Shown one piece after another: positions 1-8,230 of a stretch of DNA of 64,000 bases; within the stretch, counting starts at the first letter, position 1; every line of letters starts with the position of its first letter. The stretch is taken from contig NZ_JAFFZE010000004.1 in assembly GCF_025165815.1 (NCBI RefSeq), positions 248,001-312,000 of the forward strand. Reading direction: 5' to 3'. The position numbers and the translations under genes were made by a program. The notes beneath the pieces are model-generated. The model searched no databases and had not been told where the DNA came from. It was given only the letters and a program-made list of their open reading frames with translations. Source of the DNA: Actinophytocola gossypii (GTDB lineage Bacteria; Actinomycetota; Actinomycetes; Mycobacteriales; Pseudonocardiaceae).

Positions 1-927
1 CACGAGGAGCTCGAGGCCGAGGTGGCCCGGTTCACCGGCCGGGAGAACGCCCTGGTGTTCAGCTCGGGCTACGCCGCGAACGTCGGCACGGTCGGCGCTC
101 TGGCCGGTGCGGGCGACACGGTTCTGCTGGACAAACTGGACCACGCGAGCATCGTGGACGGCGCCCAGCTCAGCGGCGCCACCGTCACCCGTTTCCGGCA
201 CAACGATCCGCGCCACCTGGACCTCCGGCTGGCCGCGACCAACCCGTCCGGCACCCGGCTGGTCGTGGTCGACAGCGTGTACTCGATGGACGGCGACATC
301 GCACCGCTGCCGGAGCTGCGTGAGGTGTGCGACAAGCACGGCGCGCTGCTCATGGTGGACGAGGCGCACGCGCTCGGTGTCATCGGCGCCACCGGACGCG
401 GCATCGAGGAGCACTTCGGCGGCGAGGTCAAGGCCGACATCAAGGTCGGCACGCTGTCCAAGGCGGTGCCCTCCAACGGCGGCTGGATCGTCGGCTCCGC
501 GGACTTCCTCCAGTACCTCAAGCGGCACGCCCGGCCGTTCCTGTTCTCCGCCGCGCTCGCCCCGGCCCAGGCCGGCGCCGCGCTGGAATCGTTGCGGATC
601 CTGGACCGGGAGCCGGAGCGGGTGACCTACGCGCAGCGGGAGTCGGCCAGGTTCCGCCAGGTGATGTCCGACGCCGGGATGAACACCGGTGCCAGCCAGA
701 GCGCGGTAGTGCCGCTGATCGTCGGCTCCGACGAGAACGCCTGGGAGTTCGCGACCGCCTGCCGCAAGGCCGGCGTGGTCGGGCTGCCGGTGATCACCCC
801 GGCCGTGCCGCCCGGTCTCGCCCGGCTGCGGATCGCGATCACCGCCAAGCACAGCCGGGCCGACATCGACTTCGCGATCGACGCCTTCCTCACCGCGGCG
901 CGCCAGTGCCACCTGATCGGGGAGTGA
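1..927 (+). CDS. Alpha-oxoamine synthase (AONS/KAPA-synthase-like), 5' end outside the window
   Basis: PLP-dependent enzyme of the family that condenses an acyl thioester with an amino acid, with loss of CO2, to give an alpha-aminoketone. The reading frame is open from base 1, so the N-terminus lies upstream; 308 residues are visible. Seen: the VDEAHALG stretch carrying the PLP-pyridine Asp and a stacking His region, and GTLSKAV with the Schiff-base Lys encoded at 460-462. The stop is 5 bases before the ketosynthase ATG, so it is the first visible gene of a long operon. Biotin synthesis is unlikely because no bio genes are near. Prodiginine pathways use such an enzyme on a carrier-bound pyrrolyl ketide, which suits the carrier protein and ketosynthase here. 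The amino acid and acyl partners are unknown. Confidence 0.88.
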   Translation, partial: HEELEAEVARFTGRENALVFSSGYAANVGTVGALAGAGDTVLLDKLDHASIVDGAQLSGATVTRFRHNDPRHLDLRLAATNPSGTRLVVVDSVYSMDGDIAPLPELREVCDKHGALLMVDEAHALGVIGATGRGIEEHFGGEVKADIKVGTLSKAVPSNGGWIVGSADFLQYLKRHARPFLFSAALAPAQAGAALESLRILDREPERVTYAQRESARFRQVMSDAGMNTGASQSAVVPLIVGSDENAWEFATACRKAGVVGLPVITPAVPPGLARLRIAITAKHSRADIDFAIDAFLTAARQCHLIGE

Positions 928-932
928 CGGCG

Positions 933-2171
933 ATGGCGCGCACATCGACGAGGACGCCGATCGCGATCACCGGACTCGGCGTCGTCACTCCCGCCGGTTC
1001 CACGGTGGACGACTTCTGGGCGACGCTGCTCGCCGGGCGCTCCACGGCGGCGCCGCTGGAGACCGACGTGGACAGTGGCGAACTCGGCGTCCGCTTCGGC
1101 TGCGCGGTCCGCGGGCTCGCGGACGTCGGGCTCATCCCGCCGAAGGAGTCCCGGCGGATGGACCCGTTCGCGCGCTTCGGCGTCACCGCGGCGCTGAGCG
1201 CCTACCGCGACGCCGGGTCGCCGAGCCCCGACCCCCGGCGCACGGCGATCGTGGTCGGCAACGCCGTCGGCGGCCGGCAGACCACCGACGCGGAAAGCGG
1301 CAACTACTTCCGGCACGGTCCGCAACGGGTGAACCCGCTGCTGCCGCTGGTGAGCATGCCCAACGCGGCGGCCGCGCTGCTGGCGATGCGGCTGGGCTGG
1401 CACGGACCGGCGCTCACCATCGCCACCACCTGCGCCAGCGGCGTGGACGCCATCGGGCACGCGATGCTGATGCTGCGCGACCACCGCGCGGACGTGGTGA
1501 TCGCGGGCGGAGCCGAGTCGACGCTCAGCCCCGTGACCCTGGCCGCGTTCGCCAACCTCAACGCGGTCTCCGCCCGCTTCGAGGAACCGGAGCTGGCCAG
1601 CCGGCCGTTCGACGTGGACCGGGACGGGTTCGTCATGGGCGAGGGTGCCGGCTTCGTCGTCCTGGAACGCGCCGACGACGCGCGGGCCAGGGGCGCGCGA
1701 ACCTACGGCCTGGTCGCCGGCTACGGCAGTACCGCCGACGCGCACCACCTCGCGATGCCGCTGCCGGACGGCTCCGCGGCGGTCACCGCGATGCAGGAGG
1801 CGATCGCCGACGCCGGCCTCGACCCGAGCGATATCGCGCACGTCAACGCGCACGGCACCTCCACCCAGCAGAACGACCGCGCGGAGGCGAACGCGCTGAC
1901 CAAGGTGTTCGGTCCGGGCGGACCACCGGTCACCTCGACCAAGAGCGTGATCGGCCACCTGATCGGCGCGGCCGGTGCGGTGGAGGCGATCGCCGCGGTG
2001 TTGACCAACCAGCACGCGGTCGTGCCGCCGACCGCCAACCACGAACGGCTGGAGCCGGGAATGGAGATCGACGTGGTGCACCGCGAACCACGATCCATCA
2101 CGCCGGGGCCGGCGCTGTCGAACTCGTTCGGCTTCGGCGGGCACAACGCCTGTCTGGTGGTGACCCCCTGA
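933..2171 (+). CDS. Beta-ketoacyl-ACP synthase II (FabF-type)
   Basis: Claisen-condensing enzyme of 412 aa, the usual length for FabF. The catalytic triad is intact: Cys167 in TTCASG, His307 in NAHGTST and His342 in IGHLIG. The ATG at 933 begins the classical ITGLGVVTPAG N-terminus, and the longer upstream frame is a shadow of the previous gene. The stop overlaps the next ATG by one base (TGATG). It does not look like a KS-alpha/CLF pair, so it more likely extends a short carrier-bound acyl chain than builds an aromatic polyketide. The likely partner is the carrier protein at 4572 or one outside the window. Confidence 0.92.
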   Translation: MARTSTRTPIAITGLGVVTPAGSTVDDFWATLLAGRSTAAPLETDVDSGELGVRFGCAVRGLADVGLIPPKESRRMDPFARFGVTAALSAYRDAGSPSPDPRRTAIVVGNAVGGRQTTDAESGNYFRHGPQRVNPLLPLVSMPNAAAALLAMRLGWHGPALTIATTCASGVDAIGHAMLMLRDHRADVVIAGGAESTLSPVTLAAFANLNAVSARFEEPELASRPFDVDRDGFVMGEGAGFVVLERADDARARGARTYGLVAGYGSTADAHHLAMPLPDGSAAVTAMQEAIADAGLDPSDIAHVNAHGTSTQQNDRAEANALTKVFGPGGPPVTSTKSVIGHLIGAAGAVEAIAAVLTNQHAVVPPTANHERLEPGMEIDVVHREPRSITPGPALSNSFGFGGHNACLVVTP

Positions 2172-3061
2172 TGACGACCAGCGCTCCTCCCCCACCGTCG
2201 GGCGGCCAGGCGGTCGCCACGCTCGTCCGCGCCGTCACCGCCGGCGAGCTGGCCGGCTACCGCGACGCGGTCCGCACGGTGCTCGACTCGCCGGCGCCGG
2301 GTGGCGGCACTCCCACGCCGTCGCCGGTGCACCCGTTCGTCCTCGCGCACCAGGCGTTCGAGCTGGCGTTCGGCAAGATCGGCGCGACCAGGGCGGACGG
2401 CACCGAGCCGACGCGGGTCCACCTGAGCCAGGAGATCCGCGTCGACCGGCCACTTCGGCCAGACGAGCGGGTCACCGTCGAGGTCGACCTGCTCGGCGCC
2501 CGCCGCGAGGCCGGCGGGGTACGGGTGGCCCTGCGCGCCATGCTTGTCGGGGCGGACGGGACGCAGTTCGCCGAGCTGGTCACAGGGGCTCTGCTCGGCG
2601 GCGCGGTCACGCCGGCACCGTTCGGCGAGCTTCCGCCGTTTCCGGCGCACCGCGGCAAGGCCACCGGCACCGTCCTGAGCCGACAGTTGACCCGGGACAG
2701 CGTACGGCGGTACGCGGAGGTGTCCGGCGACGACAACCCGATCCACCTCGACGACGCGGCCGCCGAGGCCGCCGGCTTCGACGGGGTCATCGCGCACGGC
2801 ATGAGCGTGCTCGCCATGGTCTGCGAGGAGGTCGTCGACCGGCACGCCGGCGGAGACGCCACGCTGGTACGGGAGATCGGTGTCCGGTTCTCCACCCCGG
2901 TCCGGCCGGGCGAGCCCGTCGACATCACGCTCCAGCCGGCCGGCGACACCGTCTGCTTCAGCTGCCGGACCCCACACGGGCTGGCGTTGAAGGGCGGCTG
3001 GGTGACCCTGGGCGAGCCGCCCCTGTTATCCGCGACCGAAGGCACGATTGCGAGCACCTGA
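2171..3061 (+). CDS. MaoC-like (R)-specific dehydratase, double hot-dog
   Basis: A 296-aa protein with two hot-dog halves. The C-terminal half (about 165-280) carries the hydratase-2 signature: an Asp in SGDDNPIH, the His, and the HGM turn. The N-terminal half (about 30-150) has no such motif and looks structural, as in two-domain MaoC enzymes. Expected reaction: reversible dehydration of a 3-hydroxyacyl thioester. No ketoreductase is visible in the window, so the hydroxyacyl substrate must come from a gene to the left or from fatty-acid synthesis. It overlaps both neighbours by one base, which suggests translational coupling with the ketosynthase. Confidence 0.82.
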   Translation: MTTSAPPPPSGGQAVATLVRAVTAGELAGYRDAVRTVLDSPAPGGGTPTPSPVHPFVLAHQAFELAFGKIGATRADGTEPTRVHLSQEIRVDRPLRPDERVTVEVDLLGARREAGGVRVALRAMLVGADGTQFAELVTGALLGGAVTPAPFGELPPFPAHRGKATGTVLSRQLTRDSVRRYAEVSGDDNPIHLDDAAAEAAGFDGVIAHGMSVLAMVCEEVVDRHAGGDATLVREIGVRFSTPVRPGEPVDITLQPAGDTVCFSCRTPHGLALKGGWVTLGEPPLLSATEGTIAST

Positions 3062-4575
3062 TGGCAGACCTGTTACCGGCCCCCGGTTTCCACGAAGCGT
3101 TCCTCGCCCAGGTCGACACCCGGCCGAACGACGTCGCGCTGGTGTGGCACAGACAGGAGACGACCTACCGCGAGCTGTACGAGATGGCGAGCAAGGCCGG
3201 CGCGCAGCTGGTCGGGCTCGACCTCGGCCCGGACGAGCCGGTCGGCGTGCTGGCCAAGAAGTCCCCCGCCGCGGTCGCGCTGGTGCTGGCCTGCCTGCTG
3301 GCCGGCAGACGGTTCCTACTGCCCTCACCCGCGCTCGCCGAACGCACCCTGACCACCCTGTTCGCCCGCGCGGACTGCCGGTACGCGCTGGTGCCGGACA
3401 GCGACCCGATCCCGATTCCGCCCGCGTCGGGTCCACCCGCGCTGCGGGTGGTCGACCAGACCGACGTCTCGTTCATGCTGACCACGTCCGGGTCGACCGG
3501 GCTGCCCAAGATCGTCCCGCTCAGCCAGTCCGGTGTGGACAGGTTCGTGGCGTGGGCGGCGGACGCCTTCGACATCGGGCCGGGCCGGTCGGTGCTCAAC
3601 TACGCCCCGCTCAACTTCGACCTGTGCCTGCTGGACGTGTGGACCACGCTGGCGCACGGCGGGCGGGTGGTCATGATCGACCCGGCGTACGCGGCCAACG
3701 GGTACCACCTGCTCGATCAGCTGACCCGACACGAGGTGCACGTCGTGCAGGCGGTGCCGATGTTCTACAGCCTGCTGATCTACGGCGTGGTGACCCGCGA
3801 CCCCGAGCGGGTGTTCCCGTCGGTGGAGCACGTGATGTCCACCGGCGACGCCATCCCCGACTGCACGCTCGAACAGCTGCCTGCGCTGTTCCCGTCGGCG
3901 CGGCTGCACAGCATCTACGGCTGTACCGAGACCAACGACAGCTTCGTGCACGAGGTGGACCGGGACACGGCCGGCAAGTCGGGCCCCATCCCGCTCGGCG
4001 TCCCGGTGTCCGGGTCGAAGGCCGAGATCGTCGGCGCGGACGGCGCGGTGCTGGACGGCTCCGGGATGGGCGAGCTGTACGTGTCCACCCCGTTCCAGAC
4101 CACCGGCTACCTCAGCCGACCCGACCAGGACCACCGCTTCGTCCCCCATCCGCACGGCTGGGATGACCGGCGCTACTTCCGCACCGGCGACCTGGTCCGC
4201 CGGGACGACAACGGCCGGATGTTCCTGGTGGGGCGCAGCGACTTCCAGGTCAAGGTTCGCGGGGTCGCGGTCAACACCGCTGAGGTGGAGCGGGTGCTGC
4301 TCGACCACCCCGAGGTCGACGAGGCCGCGGTGGTCGCCACGCCGGACGACCTCGCCGGGAGCGTCCTGCGGTGCGTGGTGCGGCGCACGCCGGGCAGCCG
4401 CCTGAACAGCCTCACCCTGCGCGGCCACTGCGCGAAGAACCTCCCGCAGGCCGCGATCCCCACGGTGCTGCGCATCGGCGACGAGCCGCTGCCCAAGACC
4501 CCCACCGGCAAGGTCGACCGCAACGCCGTCAGTTTTCCCGATGTATCGCCGACCGCACGAGGAAGGGTGTCATGA
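3061..4575 (+). CDS. Stand-alone adenylation enzyme (acyl/aminoacyl-AMP ligase)
   Basis: ANL-superfamily enzyme, 504 aa, expected to activate a carboxylate as an AMP ester and load the carrier protein encoded next. Seen: P-loop TSGSTGLPK near residue 140, A5-like YGCTETN near 285, YFRTGDLV near 373, GRSDFQVKVRG near 395, and the A10 Lys in PTGKVDR near 483. At core A4 the sequence is FDLCLLD, so the position that normally contacts an alpha-amino group is Asp, followed by Leu and Leu. From memory this start of the code resembles prolyl-AMP ligases of pyrrole pathways. The kosinostatin counterpart was proposed to use nicotinate. The substrate is therefore open. It overlaps the carrier gene by four bases (ATGA). 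Confidence 0.87.
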   Translation: MADLLPAPGFHEAFLAQVDTRPNDVALVWHRQETTYRELYEMASKAGAQLVGLDLGPDEPVGVLAKKSPAAVALVLACLLAGRRFLLPSPALAERTLTTLFARADCRYALVPDSDPIPIPPASGPPALRVVDQTDVSFMLTTSGSTGLPKIVPLSQSGVDRFVAWAADAFDIGPGRSVLNYAPLNFDLCLLDVWTTLAHGGRVVMIDPAYAANGYHLLDQLTRHEVHVVQAVPMFYSLLIYGVVTRDPERVFPSVEHVMSTGDAIPDCTLEQLPALFPSARLHSIYGCTETNDSFVHEVDRDTAGKSGPIPLGVPVSGSKAEIVGADGAVLDGSGMGELYVSTPFQTTGYLSRPDQDHRFVPHPHGWDDRRYFRTGDLVRRDDNGRMFLVGRSDFQVKVRGVAVNTAEVERVLLDHPEVDEAAVVATPDDLAGSVLRCVVRRTPGSRLNSLTLRGHCAKNLPQAAIPTVLRIGDEPLPKTPTGKVDRNAVSFPDVSPTARGRVS

Positions 4576-4835
4576 GCAACATCGACGCAATCAAGAAGTT
4601 CCTGATCGACGAGTTCCTCCCGGACGTCAGCGCCAGCGAGCTCGACGTCGACCACGACCTGCTGGCCGACGGGCTCATCGACAGCCTCGGGGTGCTGAAG
4701 CTGATCGCGTGGATCGAGGAGCGGTTCGCCCTCACGGTGACCGACACCGAGCTGGACCCGGACAACTTCCGCAGCATCTCGGCGATCGACGCGTTCGTCG
4801 AGGACTCGCGCAAGCCGACCGCGGCCGGGGCCTGA
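4572..4835 (+). CDS. Acyl/peptidyl carrier protein, stand-alone
   Basis: An 87-aa carrier protein. The phosphopantetheine Ser lies in the DSLG motif near residue 38, in a helical acidic domain ending FRSISAIDAFV. It starts inside the stop of the adenylation gene (ATGA overlap), the usual arrangement for a dedicated ligase/carrier pair. Length and position match the type II carriers that hold prolyl or aryl groups while an acyl-CoA dehydrogenase-like enzyme oxidises them; such an oxidase lies downstream at 7085. No phosphopantetheinyl transferase is visible in the window. Confidence 0.92.
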   Translation: MSNIDAIKKFLIDEFLPDVSASELDVDHDLLADGLIDSLGVLKLIAWIEERFALTVTDTELDPDNFRSISAIDAFVEDSRKPTAAGA

Positions 4836-4840
4836 GACCG

Positions 4841-5875
4841 ATGGGCGGGGTACTGGAAGGGCTGATGGCCGGGCAGGCCGACGTCCCGCTCGAGGACTGG
4901 CGGTCCTTCTGGGACCGGCTGGAGGCCGGTGGGGTCGACCGGGGCGAGGCCGTCGCCCTGCTGTCCTCACTGGCCACCCGGCTCCCGGACCACGGCACGC
5001 TGTGCGGCCTGCTCGCCTCGTTCGACGAGCGGCGGCCGGCGGCGCCCCGGCACTGGGCGAACGCGGTCAACATCGTCGGCACCGGCGGCGGGCCGCGTAC
5101 GTTCAACATCTCCACCGCGTCGGCGTTCGTGGCCGCCGCGGCGGGGGTGCCGGTGGTGAAGACCGGGTCCCGCGCCTACACCAGCAAGGTCGGCTCGATC
5201 GACCTGCTGGAGCGGCTCGGGATCGGGCTGACCAAGTCGCACGCGGACACCGAGGAGTCGCTGGACCGCTTCGGGCTCGCGTTCGCCGGCCAGTTCGTCT
5301 ACCCCACGGTGCTCACCCGGCTGGCCAGGACCATCCTGCCGACCAGCATGCGGTGGTTCGGCCGCTTCCTGAACACCGTCGGGCCGTTCCTCGCCGGACT
5401 GCCGGTGGCCGCGCAGGTCACCGGCGTCTCGGCCGCCGCCCCGCTGGCCCGGCTGCGGCAGCTGACCGGCGAGGTCGAGAACCGCGCGATCTGGTTGTGC
5501 ACCAACGACGTCGGAGCGGACGAGCTGCTGGGGTTCGCGAACAACGTGATCCACACCGGCGGCGGCGAGATCTGGCTGCCGCGCGGAAAGCACACCTCCG
5601 GCACCGGCACGCTGGCCGCGGTGGCCTCGGGCGAGGGCGACCCGGTGGCCGGGTTCCTCGACGTCCTGGCCGGCACGGCGGGCGAGGTCGCGACGGAGAC
5701 GGTCTGCCTGAACGCCGCCGCGATGGCCGTGGCGTCCGGGCTGGTCGACAGCTGGGAGCAGGCCATCGCGGACGCCCTGCGGGCCGTGCGCGACGGCGCC
5801 GCGCTCGACCTGGTGGAGCGCATGCGGTCGCCGCGCCGGCGGGCGGCACCGGTACGGGCGGTGGCGAATGGCTGA
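4841..5875 (+). CDS. Anthranilate phosphoribosyltransferase homologue (TrpD-like)
   Basis: A 344-aa TrpD-fold enzyme, expected to transfer phosphoribose from PRPP to an amine. The fold is clear from NIVGTGGG, TFNISTA, SKVGS-DLLERLG and a DEL metal-site region. Three usually strict features differ: GTGGD is GTGGG, so the Asp is lost, and the KHGNR segment that contacts anthranilate reads KTGSR, so His and Asn become Thr and Ser. This points to an amine other than anthranilate. No trpE or trpG is present. The start is the ATG five bases after the carrier stop, and the 3' end overlaps the TrpA-like gene by eight bases. Confidence 0.87.
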   Translation: MGGVLEGLMAGQADVPLEDWRSFWDRLEAGGVDRGEAVALLSSLATRLPDHGTLCGLLASFDERRPAAPRHWANAVNIVGTGGGPRTFNISTASAFVAAAAGVPVVKTGSRAYTSKVGSIDLLERLGIGLTKSHADTEESLDRFGLAFAGQFVYPTVLTRLARTILPTSMRWFGRFLNTVGPFLAGLPVAAQVTGVSAAAPLARLRQLTGEVENRAIWLCTNDVGADELLGFANNVIHTGGGEIWLPRGKHTSGTGTLAAVASGEGDPVAGFLDVLAGTAGEVATETVCLNAAAMAVASGLVDSWEQAIADALRAVRDGAALDLVERMRSPRRRAAPVRAVANG

Positions 5876-6695
5876 GTTCTTCCCGCGCCGCGGCGACGGC
5901 GGGTACGGCCTGGCGTTGTTCCTCAACGCGGGCGACCCGCCGTTGCCGGTGCTCGAGGACCTCGTGCACATGCTCGACGAACGCGGCGTGGAGTGCCTGG
6001 AGCTGGCGGTGCCGTTCCCCGACTCGGTCACCGACGGGCCGACGATCCGCCGGTCGGCCCGGCGGGCGCTGGACGCGGGCGTGGAGCTGGCGGACGTGCT
6101 CGCGTTCGTCGAGCGGGTGCGGCCCGGTCTGCACCGGCTGCGGATCGCGCTGCTCGCCGACTGGAGCCACTCGGTGAAGCCCCGGCCGCTGGCCGACGTC
6201 GTCGGCGAGGTCGCCGGGTCCGGGGTGGACGGGCTGCTGCTGCACGCGCTGCCGCCGCGGCTGCGTACCGACTACCACGCGGCCGCCGCCGACGCCGGGC
6301 TGCCGATCGTGACCACCTGCTACCACGGCGTCTCGTCGCCGCGGGTGCTGGACGAGGCGGCCGCCAACGCCTCGGCCTACCTGTACCTCGTGGCGCACTA
6401 CGGCCGGAGCGGCACGTCGGCGGCGCCCGACCTGGCCGGGCTCGCCGGCACCGTCGCCACGCTGCGCGAGCGCACCGCGGTGCCCATCGCCGTCGGGTTC
6501 GGCGTGCGCACCAGGCAGGACGCCGAGTCGGTCGCCGGGTGCGGCGCCGACGCGGTGATCGTCGGTTCGGCCGGCGTCGCGCGGGTGGAGAACGCGCTCT
6601 CCGCCGGCCGGGACGTGGTCGCCGACTTCGAGGACTTCGTCTCGTCCATCGCGGCACGGGACGGGGAGTACACCCAGATCAGGACCGGAGGTTGA
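5868..6695 (+). CDS. Tryptophan synthase alpha-chain homologue (TrpA-like)
   Basis: A 275-aa TIM barrel. In TrpA the retro-aldol release of glyceraldehyde 3-phosphate from indole-3-glycerol phosphate needs Glu49 and Asp60. Both are kept here in ELAVPFPD and TDGPTI. The YLVAHYGRSG segment matches the phosphate-side loop YLVSRAGVTG. No TrpB is encoded, so the product would be the free fused heterocycle, as in BX1/Igl-type lyases, rather than a tryptophan. This is an inference from gene content. It lies inside the operon with TrpD-, TrpF- and TrpC-like genes and starts within the end of the TrpD gene. Confidence 0.85.
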   Translation: MAEFFPRRGDGGYGLALFLNAGDPPLPVLEDLVHMLDERGVECLELAVPFPDSVTDGPTIRRSARRALDAGVELADVLAFVERVRPGLHRLRIALLADWSHSVKPRPLADVVGEVAGSGVDGLLLHALPPRLRTDYHAAAADAGLPIVTTCYHGVSSPRVLDEAAANASAYLYLVAHYGRSGTSAAPDLAGLAGTVATLRERTAVPIAVGFGVRTRQDAESVAGCGADAVIVGSAGVARVENALSAGRDVVADFEDFVSSIAARDGEYTQIRTGG

Positions 6696-6697
6696 TC

Positions 6698-7072
6698 ATG
6701 ATCGTCCGCAACATCGACAACGTGCCCACGGTGGAGTGGGGCAACGGCCTGAGCCGCCGCTTCCTGGTCGCCGACGACGGCGTCGGCTACACCGTGACCG
6801 ACACCCTCGTCCGCGCGGGCACCAAGTCCCGCCTGGAGTACCGCAACCACCTGGAGGCCTGCTACTGCATCGAGGGTTCCGGCGAGGTGGTGGAGCTGGA
6901 CGGGACCTCGCACCCGCTGACGCCCGGCACGCTCTACGCCCTCGACGAGCACGACGCGCACTTCCTGGTGGCCAGCCCGCACGAGGACCTGCGCCTGGTG
7001 TGCGTGTTCACCCCGGCGCTGCGCGGCGACGAGGTGCACAGCCTCGACGAGCACGTTTCCTCGGCGTACTAG
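6698..7072 (+). CDS. Ectoine-synthase-like cupin (EctC family)
   Basis: A 124-aa single-domain cupin close to EctC in length and layout: an MIVRNI start, YRNHLEACYCIEG, PGTLYALDEHD-H and LRLVCVFTP. EctC closes N-gamma-acetyl-diaminobutyrate to a cyclic amidine using an iron-bound active site. The Glu, Tyr and His positions of the characterised enzymes appear to be present. No ectA, ectB or ectD is nearby, so osmolyte synthesis is unlikely. Inside a trp-like biosynthetic operon the likely role is forming or opening an amidine or related ring. The start two bases after the previous stop follows a GGAG-type ribosome site. Confidence 0.83.
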   Translation: MIVRNIDNVPTVEWGNGLSRRFLVADDGVGYTVTDTLVRAGTKSRLEYRNHLEACYCIEGSGEVVELDGTSHPLTPGTLYALDEHDAHFLVASPHEDLRLVCVFTPALRGDEVHSLDEHVSSAY

Positions 7073-7084
7073 AAGGCGGTTGTC

Positions 7085-8230
7085 GTGAACAGGTGGAACG
7101 CGGACCAGCGCGCGCTGCGCGAGGGGCTGGCCCGCTGGCAGGACGACCTCAGCGACGGGCACGTCGAGCGGGACGAGGAGGGCGGCTTTCCCTGGGACAA
7201 GTGGAAGCTGATCAAGGAGACCGGGATCCTCAGCCTGCCGTTCGACGAGCGCTGGGGCGGGCTCGGCCAGGACGTCATCACCACGATGTACGTCCTGGAG
7301 GGTCTCGGCGAGGGGTGCCGCGACGGCGGGCTGAGCTTCTCGGTGACCACGAGCATCTGCAGCACCGGCGTTCCACTCGAACAGTTCGGCACCGACGAGC
7401 AGAAGAGCCGGTACCTCCCGCGGATCTGCTCCGGCGAGTCGATCGGGGCGCACGCCATCACCGAGGCCGGGGGCGGGTCCGACGCGATGCGGATGCTGAC
7501 CAGGGCCGAACGTGACGGCGACGAGTACGTGCTGAACGGGAGCAAGACGTTCGTCAGCAACGGGCCCGTCGCGGACGTGTTCGTCGTCTACGCGCGTACC
7601 CGCCCGGACGCCGGAGCGCTGGGCATCACGGCGTTCCTGGTCGACCGGGACACCCCCGGCCTGTCGACCGGCGGCCCGCTGAAGAAGATGGGGCTGCGGA
7701 CCTCGCCGCTGTCGGAGCTGTTCTTCGACGACTGCCGGGTGCCGGCGGCCAACGTGCTCGGCCGGGTCGGCGGCGGGTTCATGGTGATGGACTACGTGAT
7801 GAAGCGGGAGATCCTGTTCTCGTTCATCGTCAACGTCGGCGAGATGCAGCACCGGCTCGACCGCTGCGTCGAGTACGCGAAGACCCGGGTCCAGTTCGGC
7901 AAGCCGATCGGGTCCCACCAGTCGATCGCGAACAAGATCGTCGACATGAAGATCCGGTTGGAGACGTCCAGGAAATGGCTCTACGACACGGCTGAGCGGC
8001 TGATGGCCGGCGAGAACGTCACCGTCGACCTCGCCATCGCGAAGCTGCTCACCAGCGAGAGCAACGTGGAGTCGAGCCTGTCCGCCGTGCAGATCTTCGG
8101 CGGGCACGGCTACATGGCCGAGCACGGGCTGGAGAAGGACGTGCGCAACTCGGTCGCCGGGACGATCTACTCGGGGTCGACGGAGATCCAGTACAACCGG
8201 GTGGCGGCGATGATGGGACTCGGGAAGTGA
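7085..8230 (+). CDS. Acyl-CoA dehydrogenase-family flavoprotein
   Basis: A 381-aa ACAD-fold enzyme with ITEAGGGSDA and a GGHGYMAE-type C-terminus; YSGSTEIQ near residue 367 is the usual terminal signature. In pyrrole pathways (PltE/RedW type) an enzyme of this length oxidises a carrier-bound prolyl group to pyrrolyl. Here it may act on the acyl group loaded by the adenylation enzyme at 3061. It starts with GTG 13 bases after the cupin gene and overlaps the TrpF-like gene by four bases (GTGA). Degradation of fatty acids is unlikely in this context but not excluded. Confidence 0.87.
   Translation: MNRWNADQRALREGLARWQDDLSDGHVERDEEGGFPWDKWKLIKETGILSLPFDERWGGLGQDVITTMYVLEGLGEGCRDGGLSFSVTTSICSTGVPLEQFGTDEQKSRYLPRICSGESIGAHAITEAGGGSDAMRMLTRAERDGDEYVLNGSKTFVSNGPVADVFVVYARTRPDAGALGITAFLVDRDTPGLSTGGPLKKMGLRTSPLSELFFDDCRVPAANVLGRVGGGFMVMDYVMKREILFSFIVNVGEMQHRLDRCVEYAKTRVQFGKPIGSHQSIANKIVDMKIRLETSRKWLYDTAERLMAGENVTVDLAIAKLLTSESNVESSLSAVQIFGGHGYMAEHGLEKDVRNSVAGTIYSGSTEIQYNRVAAMMGLGK

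Noticed and set aside
627-2195. Long minus-strand frame of 522 codons opposite the ketosynthase gene
   Set aside because: It mirrors the codon pattern of the real gene on the plus strand, is Arg/His-rich and has no family motif. Many such frames occur in this high-GC sequence.
6698-7072. An ectoine gene cluster
   Set aside because: Only the EctC-like gene is present; no ectA, ectB or ectD is nearby.
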